From NCBI GenBank assembly GCA_035693145.1, contig DASSHA010000150.1:1-9452 (forward strand): a stretch of 9,452 nucleotides of DNA, read 5' to 3'. A model generated the notes under the pieces. That model saw only the letters and a program-made list of their open reading frames with translations, was not told the origin of the DNA and searched no databases. The stretch comes from DASSHA01 sp035693145. GTDB lineage: Bacteria > Chloroflexota > Limnocylindria > Limnocylindrales > CSP1-4. Shown in pieces: positions 1-5,592 of the stretch. How positions within the stretch are numbered: position 1 is the stretch's first letter; the number at the start of each line of letters is the position of its first letter. The position numbers and the translations under genes were made by a program.

Positions 1-247
1 CGATCCGGAGGAATCGCTGACGCGCGGAATGGTGAACCTCCTGCCGTACTACGGCACCTTGCACTGGGACCCGGTCATCGATGTGATCTGGGGATCACCG
101 GCGGACGCGGCCGCGCGGGTCGTCGCCTACGGAGCAGGCTCGCTCGAGACCTTTGTGTTTGTTCCCTCCGCCCTCGACGTCGACCAGCTGGATCGACTGC
201 GCGAGGTCGTCGACCTAGCGGAAGAACTGCTGCGAGACGAGAACTAG
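1..247 (+). CDS. 3' end of an unidentified protein, possibly the C-terminus of a luciferase-like (LLM) flavin-dependent oxidoreductase
   Basis: The reading frame is open from position 2 to the TAG at 245-247, so this is most likely the last ~81 residues of a gene that begins before the window. An internal ATG at 29 has a GGAGG at 7-11 with a long (17 nt) gap, so a small stand-alone 72-residue protein is possible but less likely. The visible part has a GSPADAAARVVAY segment followed by ETFVFVPS and an acidic helical tail (LREVVDLAEELLRDEN). This order (G-T/S-P, helix, strand ending in VP, terminal helix) resembles the C-terminal end of LLM-class flavin/F420-dependent oxidoreductases, where a 'GTPEEVAERI...' stretch precedes the last strand. 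That resemblance is from memory and weak. No catalytic residues lie in the visible part, so the function cannot be stated firmly. Confidence 0.55.
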   Translation, partial: DPEESLTRGMVNLLPYYGTLHWDPVIDVIWGSPADAAARVVAYGAGSLETFVFVPSALDVDQLDRLREVVDLAEELLRDEN

Positions 248-655
248 GCCCGCATCATCCGCGCTCAGCGACCGAGGCTGATGACCCGAGTCCAGCCGAC
301 GAGCGCGCGTGGCGTCGAGGGCGCCGCCACGAACCGAGGAGCTCCGGGCATTCGCCCGTGTCGCGTCACGGCAGCGAGCGGGAGCAGTCGCGAGCGTCGG
401 AGACGCAACCTCGGGTCCGACAGGCGCCGCGCGCCGTCGAGGGATGCGACCGAGCGAGGGGCGAGGCGGCGAACGGACGACTCCACGGGGCGATCACTCC
501 GCTGCAGGTGTCAGGTGGCGGACCTCTGACCCCTCGCCGCGCGAGGATGTGACGCGATCATGCGTCCCGAGCTCGGCCCGCGGCGGCCTCGTCGGGTACC
601 ATCCCGGGTCGCTGCGCGTCCGGACCACGCGTCGACGGCCGGCAGCGAATCCGGT
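248..655. other. Intergenic region without a convincing gene
   Basis: This 408-base stretch separates the first gene from tRNA-Tyr. Several overlapping open frames exist on both strands, but their translations are Arg/Ala/Gly-rich low-complexity strings with no recognisable motif, as expected from random GC-rich DNA. I do not recognise rnpB, tmRNA, SRP RNA or 6S RNA signatures. The region does contain short inverted repeats, notably GCGTC-GGA-GACGC at 394-406 and a run of four at 508-576, described separately. A weak -10-like TACCAT lies at 597-602, about 54 bases before the tRNA, without a clear -35 partner; it could be the tRNA-Tyr promoter. Confidence 0.6.
508..576. repeat. Cluster of four consecutive short inverted repeats (possible structured RNA or attenuator)
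   Basis: Four potential hairpins follow one another almost without gaps. The first (508-531) pairs GTCA at 510-513 with TGAC at 527-530 and GGT at 514-516 with ACC at 522-524, around a 5-base loop and with a 2-base bulge. The second is a perfect CCTCGC-CGC-GCGAGG at 532-546. The third is GACGC-GATCAT-GCGTC at 551-566. The fourth is the 10-base palindrome CCGAGCTCGG at 567-576. No U-run follows, so these are not classical intrinsic terminators. Each is short enough to occur by chance in GC-rich DNA, but their tight succession is notable. No RNA family is recognised. Confidence 0.4.
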
Positions 656-740
656 GGGTCGGTTGGGCAGGTGGTGAGCCCAAGGGTCTGTAAAACCCTC
701 GCCTTCGGCTGTGGCAGTTCGATTCTGCCCCGGCCCACCA
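656..740 (+). tRNA. tRNA-Tyr (anticodon GUA), type II with long variable arm, CCA encoded
   Basis: The cloverleaf folds completely. The acceptor stem GGGTCGG (656-662) pairs with CCGGCCC (730-736), with one G-U pair. U8 is followed by a D stem GGGC (665-668)/GCCC (678-681). The anticodon stem AGGGT (683-687)/ACCCT (695-699) encloses the loop CTGTAAA, giving anticodon GTA at 690-692. The long variable arm contains GCC-TTC-GGC (701-709), typical of bacterial type II tRNAs (Tyr, Leu, Ser). The T arm GGCAG-TTCGATT-CTGCC spans 713-729. The discriminator base is A737 and CCA is encoded at 738-740. Reading the anticodon one base off as TGT (Thr) is excluded by the position of U33 and by the long variable arm. 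It is convergent with the acetyltransferase gene, whose stop codon lies only 10 bases away. Confidence 0.97.
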
Positions 741-750
741 ATCTCGCGAG

Positions 751-1572
751 CTAGTCCTCCAGCGCCGCCCCGAGGAGGCGCTCGACGATGACGCAGTCGC
801 GCCACTCCCCGTCGAGCCGCGCGTGGCGACGATACGTCCCGACCTCGCGGAAGCCGACACGGCGCAGGAGCTCGCGGCTGGCCGTGTTCTGCGGGAAGAC
901 CCGCGAGACGAGCTTCCAGAAGTCGGCCCTCGTCGCCTCGTCGATCAGCGCCTCCATTGCCAGGCGCCCGGCGCCCTCACGGCGATGCGTGGCATCGGTG
1001 TAGACGCTGAACTCGGCGACGCCTCGGTACGCCTCGCGCGGCCGGTACTCGAATGTTGCGGCGAAGGCGACGATCTCGCCGCCGCGGGTCGCGACGACGA
1101 CCGGATGGCGCCCGTCGAACCAGGCGAGCACGTCGCCCTTCGAACGCGGTGACGTTTCGAACGTCGCCTCGTGCGACTCGATCCCGGCGTTGTAGATCCG
1201 GGCGTTCGCCGCGGCATCCGACGGTGCGGCGGCGCGCGTCTCGAGCGGAGCCGGTTCGGTCGGCGGCGGCTCCTTCGCGGCCGGCGACCGAGGCTTCCCA
1301 CGTCGCGGATCCGTCGGTCGCGCGCGACCTTTCAAAGGGGATTCCGGCGCGGGTCCCTCGCGAGCCGCGACAACGACGTTCTTCGCTTCGGCCAGCGTGC
1401 CGAACGGTCCGCGAACGAGCGGAAGGCCGAGCTCGTTCGTCTGCTCCTCGTCCACGACGACCCACGAACCGGCGGACTCCTGCTCGACCGCGAAGCGTCC
1501 GTCGCCGCTGACGTACCGGCCGGCGGACTCGCGCTTCAGAGCCGTCGGGTCGGCGGTCTTGGGCTTCGGCAC
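751..1572 (-). CDS. GNAT N-acetyltransferase, ArsN1 / phosphinothricin acetyltransferase-like, with N-terminal extension
   Basis: The product has 273 residues, against about 160-180 for the usual stand-alone enzyme. Residues ~110-267 form a GNAT domain that transfers acetyl from acetyl-CoA to an amine. It has ARIYNAGIESHEATFET (124-140), AEFSVYTDATHRREGAGR (186-203) with the CoA-pyrophosphate motif R197-x-x-G-x-G202, KLVSRVFPQNTAS (220-232) and YRRHARLDGEWRD (248-259). These are hallmarks of phosphinothricin acetyltransferases and the ArsN1 arsinothricin-resistance family, which acetylate glutamate-mimic amino acids. The actual substrate here is not proven. Residues ~15-72 form a separate small domain (RYVSGDGRFAVE, VVVDEEQTNELG, LVRGPFGTLAEAK), joined by a Pro/Arg/Lys-rich linker (~73-109). 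The start is GTG (1572-1570), with no in-frame start closer to the GNAT domain and no clear Shine-Dalgarno. It is divergent from the ABC exporter operon, whose operator lies 31 bases upstream of this start codon. Confidence 0.9.
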   Translation of the reverse strand: MPKPKTADPTALKRESAGRYVSGDGRFAVEQESAGSWVVVDEEQTNELGLPLVRGPFGTLAEAKNVVVAAREGPAPESPLKGRARPTDPRRGKPRSPAAKEPPPTEPAPLETRAAAPSDAAANARIYNAGIESHEATFETSPRSKGDVLAWFDGRHPVVVATRGGEIVAFAATFEYRPREAYRGVAEFSVYTDATHRREGAGRLAMEALIDEATRADFWKLVSRVFPQNTASRELLRRVGFREVGTYRRHARLDGEWRDCVIVERLLGAALED

Positions 1573-1595
1573 CCGGCGAGACTATCGCGGAGCCG

Positions 1596-1623
1596 TTGAC
1601 ATGGAATTCATCAACTGTAGAAT
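1596..1623 (+). promoter_or_regulatory. Strong sigma70-type promoter of the ABC exporter operon, predicted leaderless
   Basis: A perfect -35 box TTGACA (1596-1601) is followed by a 16-base spacer and a near-consensus -10 box TAGAAT (1618-1623). Transcription would begin about 7-8 bases later, at or within one or two bases of the GTG at 1631 that fits the ATPase N-terminus. The mRNA is therefore predicted to be leaderless. This is one of very few AT-richer patches in the window, and the match is much better than for any other promoter seen here. Confidence 0.85.
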
Positions 1624-1625
1624 TC
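1604..1625. promoter_or_regulatory. Dyad operator GAATTC-N10-GAATTC, candidate TetR binding site
   Basis: Two GAATTC hexamers (1604-1609 and 1620-1625) are separated by 10 bases. The dyad continues inside the spacer, where CA at 1612-1613 mirrors TG at 1616-1617. The 22-base site covers the promoter spacer and the whole -10 box, so a bound dimer would block RNA polymerase. Its length suits a TetR-family dimer, and a TetR gene is the third gene of the operon, so autorepression is the simplest reading. The same DNA lies just upstream of the divergent acetyltransferase start (1572). Binding by this TetR protein is inference. Confidence 0.65.
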
Positions 1626-1630
1626 ACCAC

Positions 1631-2362
1631 GTGTTGAACGACCGGGGTCCCGCAATCCGGGCGATCGATCTGGTCAAGCGGTTCGGCTCGATCGACGCTG
1701 TCGACGGGATGACGTTCGACCTCGCGCCTGGCCGGATCTACGGGCTCCTGGGACCGAACGGATCCGGCAAGACAACGCTCATCCGGCTGTTGACGGGGCT
1801 CGGCAGCCCGACATCGGGTCGGGCCGAGGTCCTCGGCGTCGCGATGCCGTCGCGATCGAACCTCGCGAGGATCGGCTACATGACCCAGAGCGACGGCATC
1901 TACCCGGCGCTCACGGTTGCCGAGAACGTCGCGTTCTTCGGTGCCGAGTACGGCGTCCGGGACCGAACCGGCGGAGACGAGGCCCTCGAGCTCGTCGACC
2001 TCGCCGGCCGCCGCGACGCGCTCGCCGGCACGCTCTCCGGCGGCCAGCGGCGGCGGCTGTCGCTCGCCTGCGCGCTCGTCCACCGGCCGGCCGTCCTCTT
2101 CCTCGACGAGCCGACGGTCGGTGTCGATCCGCTCCTGCGCGTCCAGTTCTGGGCCCATTTCCGGGCGCTCGTGGCGGCCGGCGCGACGATCCTCGTGTCC
2201 AGCCATGTCATGGACGAGGCCGACCGCTGCGACGAGCTCCTGTTCGTCCGCGCGGGTCGCGTGCTCGCCCGCGGTTCCGGAGACGAGCTGCGGCGCCAGG
2301 CCGGCAAGGACGATCTCGAGGAAGCGTTCCTCCGCTTCGCCGGCGAGGAGGCGATCGCGTGA
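1631..2362 (+). CDS. ABC transporter ATP-binding protein (drug/ABC-2 type exporter)
   Basis: The 243-residue cytoplasmic ATPase powers the permease encoded next. All motifs are intact: Walker A GPNGSGKT (41-48), Q-loop Q86 in YMTQSDG, signature LSGGQ (135-139), Walker B VLFLDE (155-160), D-loop (VGVDP) and H-loop His192 in SSHVMDEAD. The pattern is that of DrrA/CcmA-like ATPases of ABC-2 exporters for drugs, antibiotics or lipids; the substrate cannot be read from the ATPase. I chose GTG 1631 because the upstream ATG at 1601 overlaps the -35 box and would lie before the transcription start. The frame remains open further upstream, but that part is antisense to the acetyltransferase and is not meaningful. 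The stop overlaps the permease start (GTGA), indicating translational coupling. Confidence 0.93.
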   Translation: MLNDRGPAIRAIDLVKRFGSIDAVDGMTFDLAPGRIYGLLGPNGSGKTTLIRLLTGLGSPTSGRAEVLGVAMPSRSNLARIGYMTQSDGIYPALTVAENVAFFGAEYGVRDRTGGDEALELVDLAGRRDALAGTLSGGQRRRLSLACALVHRPAVLFLDEPTVGVDPLLRVQFWAHFRALVAAGATILVSSHVMDEADRCDELLFVRAGRVLARGSGDELRRQAGKDDLEEAFLRFAGEEAIA

Positions 2363-3516
2363 GCGCGAGGCGCGTCGAGGCGCTCGTTCGGCGGATCGTC
2401 CAGGAGATCCGTCGCGACCATCCGTCGCTCGCGTTGCTGTTCGTCGCTCCGATCGTCATCACGGGGCTCGTCGCGTTCATCCTCCGGGGCAGCGCGACGC
2501 CGGCCGTCGACGCTCGCATCGTCAACGAGGTCGGTCCGCAGGCGGCGGCGATCGTCGACGCCGTCACGACCCAGCTGCGATCGCAGGGTGCGAAAGCCGA
2601 GGTCGTCGCCGACGAATCGACTGCCCGGCGAGCGGTCGACGACGGCTCGGCGACGGTCGCGCTGATCCTGCCGGCCGACCTGATCGGGGCGATCGCGGGT
2701 GGCGAAGCGCCGCATGTCCGCGTGTTGACTCGCGGGCTGGACCCGACCGCCGAGGGGGTTCAGGTCGGCCTTGTCAGCCGCGCACTCGTCTCGGCCGCAA
2801 CAGGGGCGCTCGGCGTGCGGGCACCGAACGTCGAGCACGAGACCCTGTACGGGACGGCGTCGTCCGACCCCGTCGCGCCCTATGCGCCGGCGATCGTCGG
2901 CTTCTTCGCGTACTTCTTCGTCTACATCCTGACCGGCGTCAGCTTCCTCCGTGAACGGACGGGCGGGACGCTCGAGCGGCTGCTCGCGACGCCCGTCGCG
3001 CGCGGCGAGATCGTCGCCGGCTACGCGCTCGGGTTCGGCCTGTTCGCGACGCTCCAGGTCGCGATCCTGCTCGCATGGGCCCTCGGGAGCGCGCGGTTGG
3101 GACCGCTCGGTCCCGTCCCGGCGTTCTCGATCGGGCTCGGAATCGGGCTCGCGGGCAGTCCCCTCCTCGCGTTCGTGGTCGTGCTGCTTCTCGCGCTCGG
3201 AGCGGTCAGCCTCGGCATCTTCCTCTCGACGTTCGCCCGGACCGAGCTCCAGATCATCCAGTTCATCCCGATCGTCCTCGCCCCGCAGTTCCTCCTGTCG
3301 GGCGTCATCTTTCCGGTAGCCAGCCTGCCCGAGGTCCTCCGGCCCCTGACCGCGATCATGCCGCTGACGTACGCGGTCGACGGGCTTCGCCAGGTCTTCG
3401 TGCGGGGCGCCGACCTCGCGGCCGGCGCGCTCCAGCTCGACCTCGCGGTCCTCGCGATCGTCGCGCTCTTCTTCGCGATCATCGCGTCGCTGACGATCCG
3501 GCGCGAGATCGTCTGA
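2359..3516 (+). CDS. ABC-2 type transporter permease
   Basis: The 385-residue integral membrane protein has the standard ABC-2 exporter layout. TM1 is at about 24-42. A ~130-residue extracytoplasmic domain (about 43-175) follows, then five more hydrophobic segments starting at about 177-195 and ending at about 358-378. The conserved cytoplasmic coupling segment ERTGGTLERLLATPVARGEI (199-218) follows TM2, as in the ABC2_membrane_3/YhhJ-like group. The late motif PLTYAVDGLR is also typical. It starts with GTG at 2359-2361, overlapping the ATPase stop codon. It would act with the ATPase as a half-transporter, presumably as a dimer of each. The exported compound is unknown; the neighbouring acetyltransferase and TetR regulator point to a toxic small molecule. 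Confidence 0.93.
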   Translation: MSARRVEALVRRIVQEIRRDHPSLALLFVAPIVITGLVAFILRGSATPAVDARIVNEVGPQAAAIVDAVTTQLRSQGAKAEVVADESTARRAVDDGSATVALILPADLIGAIAGGEAPHVRVLTRGLDPTAEGVQVGLVSRALVSAATGALGVRAPNVEHETLYGTASSDPVAPYAPAIVGFFAYFFVYILTGVSFLRERTGGTLERLLATPVARGEIVAGYALGFGLFATLQVAILLAWALGSARLGPLGPVPAFSIGLGIGLAGSPLLAFVVVLLLALGAVSLGIFLSTFARTELQIIQFIPIVLAPQFLLSGVIFPVASLPEVLRPLTAIMPLTYAVDGLRQVFVRGADLAAGALQLDLAVLAIVALFFAIIASLTIRREIV

Positions 3517-3518
3517 GG

Positions 3519-4154
3519 GTGGCGCGAACCGGCCGGCGGCCCGGCGCCTCGGAGACGCGGTCGCGGATCCTCGCCGCGGCGCGTGAGAGCTTCGGGGAGC
3601 ATGGATACGACGGCGCCTCCATCCGCGACGTCGCCGCACGGGCGCAGGTCGATCCGGCGCTCATCCACCACTACTTCGGATCGAAGCAGCAGCTCTTCGT
3701 CGCGGCGATGGAGTGGCCGATCGACCCGGCGGTCGCGCTGCCCCGACTCGCCGAGGGCGACATCGCTGGCCTGGGCGACCGGGTCGCCCGCTTCGTCGTC
3801 GACCTGTGGGAGGATCCCGGGTTCCAACCGGTCGTCGTCGGGCTCATCCGATCGGCGGCGTCGGATCCCGTCGCCGCGCGGATGCTCCGCGAGCTGATCG
3901 TGGCGGGCCCGTTCCGCGCGCTCAGCGACATCGTCGGCGGCCCGGACGCGGAGCTCCGAGCGACCCTCGCCGGATCGCAGCTGGTCGGGTTCGCGATGGC
4001 CCGCTACATCATCCGCGTCGAACCGCTGGCGTCGGCGGATCGCGCGACCGTCATCGCGGCGCTCGGGCCCACGCTGCAGCGCTACCTGGCGCCGTCGAGT
4101 GGCTCCGAATCGTCCGAGCCCGACGCGACCCCGGTCCGGCGCCAGTCGGCATAG
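3519..4154 (+). CDS. TetR/AcrR family transcriptional regulator
   Basis: The 211-residue regulator has an N-terminal TetR DNA-binding domain. TRSRILAAARESFGEHGYDG (13-32) is followed by the helix-turn-helix SIRDVAARAQVDPALIHHYF (34-53) and GSKQQLF. The ligand-binding C-terminal domain carries GSQLVGFAMARYIIRVEPLA, typical of a TetR subgroup that I recall being encoded beside ABC-2 exporters in Actinomycetota and Chloroflexota. The start is GTG 3519, two bases after the permease stop, where the recognisable sequence (MARTGRRPGASETR) begins; the open frame upstream is only a shadow of the permease gene. As last gene of the operon it would be co-expressed with the exporter and probably represses the operon through the dyad at 1604-1625, released by an exporter substrate. 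Its last 73 bases overlap the convergent gene at 4082-4675. Confidence 0.93.
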   Translation: MARTGRRPGASETRSRILAAARESFGEHGYDGASIRDVAARAQVDPALIHHYFGSKQQLFVAAMEWPIDPAVALPRLAEGDIAGLGDRVARFVVDLWEDPGFQPVVVGLIRSAASDPVAARMLRELIVAGPFRALSDIVGGPDAELRATLAGSQLVGFAMARYIIRVEPLASADRATVIAALGPTLQRYLAPSSGSESSEPDATPVRRQSA

Positions 4155-4675
4155 CGCGCGACGAGGCCGTCGTCGTCGACGACGAGCTCCGCTTCGAAGG
4201 TTCCGCTCGTGTAGCGATAGGTGAACTCGTCGAGTCGGGTGTAGGTCTGGGCGGCCTTCTCGACGGTGAGCCCCGGAAACAGGAGCCACGCCGCCTTGAT
4301 CTCCTTCGACCGGCCGACGCCCAGGTTCAGGCGGCGGATCGGCAGCGTGTTCGTCGAGGGGCTGATCCCGAGGTCCACGTCCGTGCAGCCCTTGAGCGTC
4401 CGGACCCTCCTGCCGTCGACGGTCCAGTTGCCCTTGGTGTCCCGGGTCAGCGTGACGGTCCGGAGGTCGAAGCCGTGCCACTGGCGGACGTGGACACCGG
4501 TCGTGGGTCCGTCGGGCTCTGCGAAGACGCGATATTCCACCCGAAGAGGGACGCCGCCCTGTGACCCGATCACGGTCCCGACGAGGCTCAGGCCCGCGTC
4601 GCGGACGACGAGCGTGCACCACTCGTCGGCCTCGACCTCGTCGCTCCGCCGCCACGACACCCTGCGGGTCGTCAT
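4082..4675 (-). CDS. Putative glycolipid-binding domain protein (PF06475-like)
   Basis: The 197-residue soluble protein has no signal peptide or membrane segment. It matches the 'putative glycolipid-binding' family from recall: an early WRR (8-10), GCTDVDLGISPSTNTLPIRR (96-115), AAWLLFPGL (128-136), and YTRLDEFTYRYTS (145-157) leading to ELVVDDDGLVARY (163-175). These are the family's most conserved blocks, and they indicate an antiparallel beta fold. The biochemical role of the family is poorly established; glycolipid binding is a family label, not something visible here. The start ATG (4675-4673) overlaps the stop of the upstream metallopeptidase gene as ATGA, so the two are translationally coupled. 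The stop lies inside the convergent TetR gene, a 73-base 3' overlap; residues from ~183 on (GVASGSDDSEPLDGAR) look non-conserved, which fits a late extension. Confidence 0.88.
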   Translation of the reverse strand: MTTRRVSWRRSDEVEADEWCTLVVRDAGLSLVGTVIGSQGGVPLRVEYRVFAEPDGPTTGVHVRQWHGFDLRTVTLTRDTKGNWTVDGRRVRTLKGCTDVDLGISPSTNTLPIRRLNLGVGRSKEIKAAWLLFPGLTVEKAAQTYTRLDEFTYRYTSGTFEAELVVDDDGLVARYADWRRTGVASGSDDSEPLDGAR

Positions 4676-5496
4676 GATCCGACCCGCTCGTCGCGACCGG
4701 CGGGGGCGCCGATCTCGTCGAGGGCCGCGTGAAGCTCGAAGCTGTGCTCGCGAAGCCAGCGGCGCCACGTGGCGTGGTCCGGTCGGCGGGATGCGACGAG
4801 CGCCCAGAACTTCGGGCCATGGCCGAAGACGCGGAGGTGGGCGAGCTCGTGGACGACGACGGTCTCGAGCGCCTCGGGCGGTGCGAGGACGAGCCGCCAG
4901 CTGAACGACAGTGCCCCGGACCGCGACGCGCTCCCCCATCGGCTCCGCGTGTCGCGGATCGTCACCCGTGAGGGCGTGACCTCGAGGGCACCGGCGTGGC
5001 GCGCGATCTCGCGCTCGATCGAGCGGCGGGCACGGGCACGGAACGAATCGGCGAGCACCGCGGAGAGGTCACGCCGATCGGCCGCGCCGAGACGAACGAC
5101 GAGGACGTCGGCGCCCGAACCATTCGGTGCCGGCTCTCGCGAGACGGTCGATCGGCGGCTGGCGGACGCTTCGGCTGGAACGATGGCGAGGCGGTGCAGC
5201 TCGCCCCGATACCGGACGAGTGCGCCGTCGCGGAGGCCGCCACGCGCCTCGAGGGTCGTTCGCTCGCGGACCTGGCGATCGAGATGTCGCCGCAGCCAGG
5301 CCTCGCGCTCGGCGAGGAACCGTTCGATCGCCGGCTCCGGACGCGACCATCCACGCCGCGTGGCGACCGGGACGCTCACGACGGCGCCACTGCGACGGTC
5401 GATCGTCACACGCAACCCGCGGCTGCGCGCCGAGCGGCGCAAGAGATACCGGATTGATCCCCCGGGCAACGAGGCGACCCGCTCCTCGACCTCCAT
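4672..5496 (-). CDS. YgjP-like (SprT/M48-type) zinc metallopeptidase
   Basis: The 274-residue protein has a C-terminal domain of the YgjP/DUF45 metallopeptidase family. The zinc-site HELAH is at 216-220 (His216, catalytic Glu217, His220), with the third ligand probably His226 in GHGPKFW. It is preceded by RDTRSRWGSASRSGALSFSW (181-200) and LVLAPPEALETVVVHELAH. The N-terminal part (LPGGSIRYLLRRSARSRGLRV) matches the beta-strand region of the family. Residues 108-130 form a family-atypical Ser/Arg/Pro-rich insert. The usual WGSCS motif reads WGSAS here (Ala190). Substrates of the family are not well defined. The start ATG (5496-5494) has an AGGA about 8 bases upstream (reading the minus strand) and gives a sensible N-terminus; the open frame upstream is not conserved. 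It overlaps the next gene by ATGA. Confidence 0.9.
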   Translation of the reverse strand: MEVEERVASLPGGSIRYLLRRSARSRGLRVTIDRRSGAVVSVPVATRRGWSRPEPAIERFLAEREAWLRRHLDRQVRERTTLEARGGLRDGALVRYRGELHRLAIVPAEASASRRSTVSREPAPNGSGADVLVVRLGAADRRDLSAVLADSFRARARRSIEREIARHAGALEVTPSRVTIRDTRSRWGSASRSGALSFSWRLVLAPPEALETVVVHELAHLRVFGHGPKFWALVASRRPDHATWRRWLREHSFELHAALDEIGAPAGRDERVGS

Positions 5497-5592
5497 CCGG
5501 CCATCCTGCCAGACCTGCGACCGTGCCCGCCGGCCGATCGTCACGACACACGCCCCGCGAGCGTCTCGCGTCGAGCATGGGAGGGATCCTGG
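5497..5592. promoter_or_regulatory. Divergent intergenic region with a CGCGAG-CGT-CTCGCG inverted repeat
   Basis: This 96-base gap must hold promoters for both the minus-strand metallopeptidase pair and the plus-strand gene at 5593. No -35/-10 pair stands out on either strand. A perfect 6-base inverted repeat with a 3-base spacer lies at 5556-5570 and could be an operator or simply chance. A strong Shine-Dalgarno for the plus-strand gene lies at 5579-5585. Confidence 0.4.
5579..5585 (+). promoter_or_regulatory. Ribosome binding site GGGAGGG
   Basis: A strong purine-rich Shine-Dalgarno sits 7 bases before the ATG at 5593. It fixes the start of the following secreted protein at the residue that gives an N-terminal membrane anchor. 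Confidence 0.75.

Noticed and set aside
309..677. 122-codon open frame in the gene-free region
   Set aside because: It runs into tRNA-Tyr, has no ribosome binding site and no recognisable sequence pattern.
683..699. Reading the tRNA anticodon as TGT (tRNA-Thr)
   Set aside because: The 7-base loop CTGTAAA puts U33 at 689, so the anticodon is GTA. The long variable arm also fits Tyr and not Thr.
1604..1625. The paired GAATTC sites as cloning or vector artefacts
   Set aside because: They sit exactly over the -10 box, share further internal dyad symmetry, and the flanking genes continue naturally. An operator explains them better.
1397..1630. Upstream in-frame extension of the ABC ATPase (78 extra codons)
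   Set aside because: It runs antisense through the acetyltransferase gene and across the promoter. A transcript starting near 1630 cannot contain it.
1900..3639. Long minus-strand open frame (579 codons) under the exporter operon, rich in Arg/Asp/Glu
   Set aside because: It is the antisense shadow of the ABC ATPase, permease and TetR genes, which all have clear family motifs. Its translation is low-complexity charged sequence without any motif.
3021..4820. Long minus-strand open frame (599 codons) spanning TetR and the glycolipid-binding gene
   Set aside because: It lies in a different frame from the real minus-strand gene and translates to Arg/Asp/Gly-rich strings. Such long shadows are expected at this GC content.
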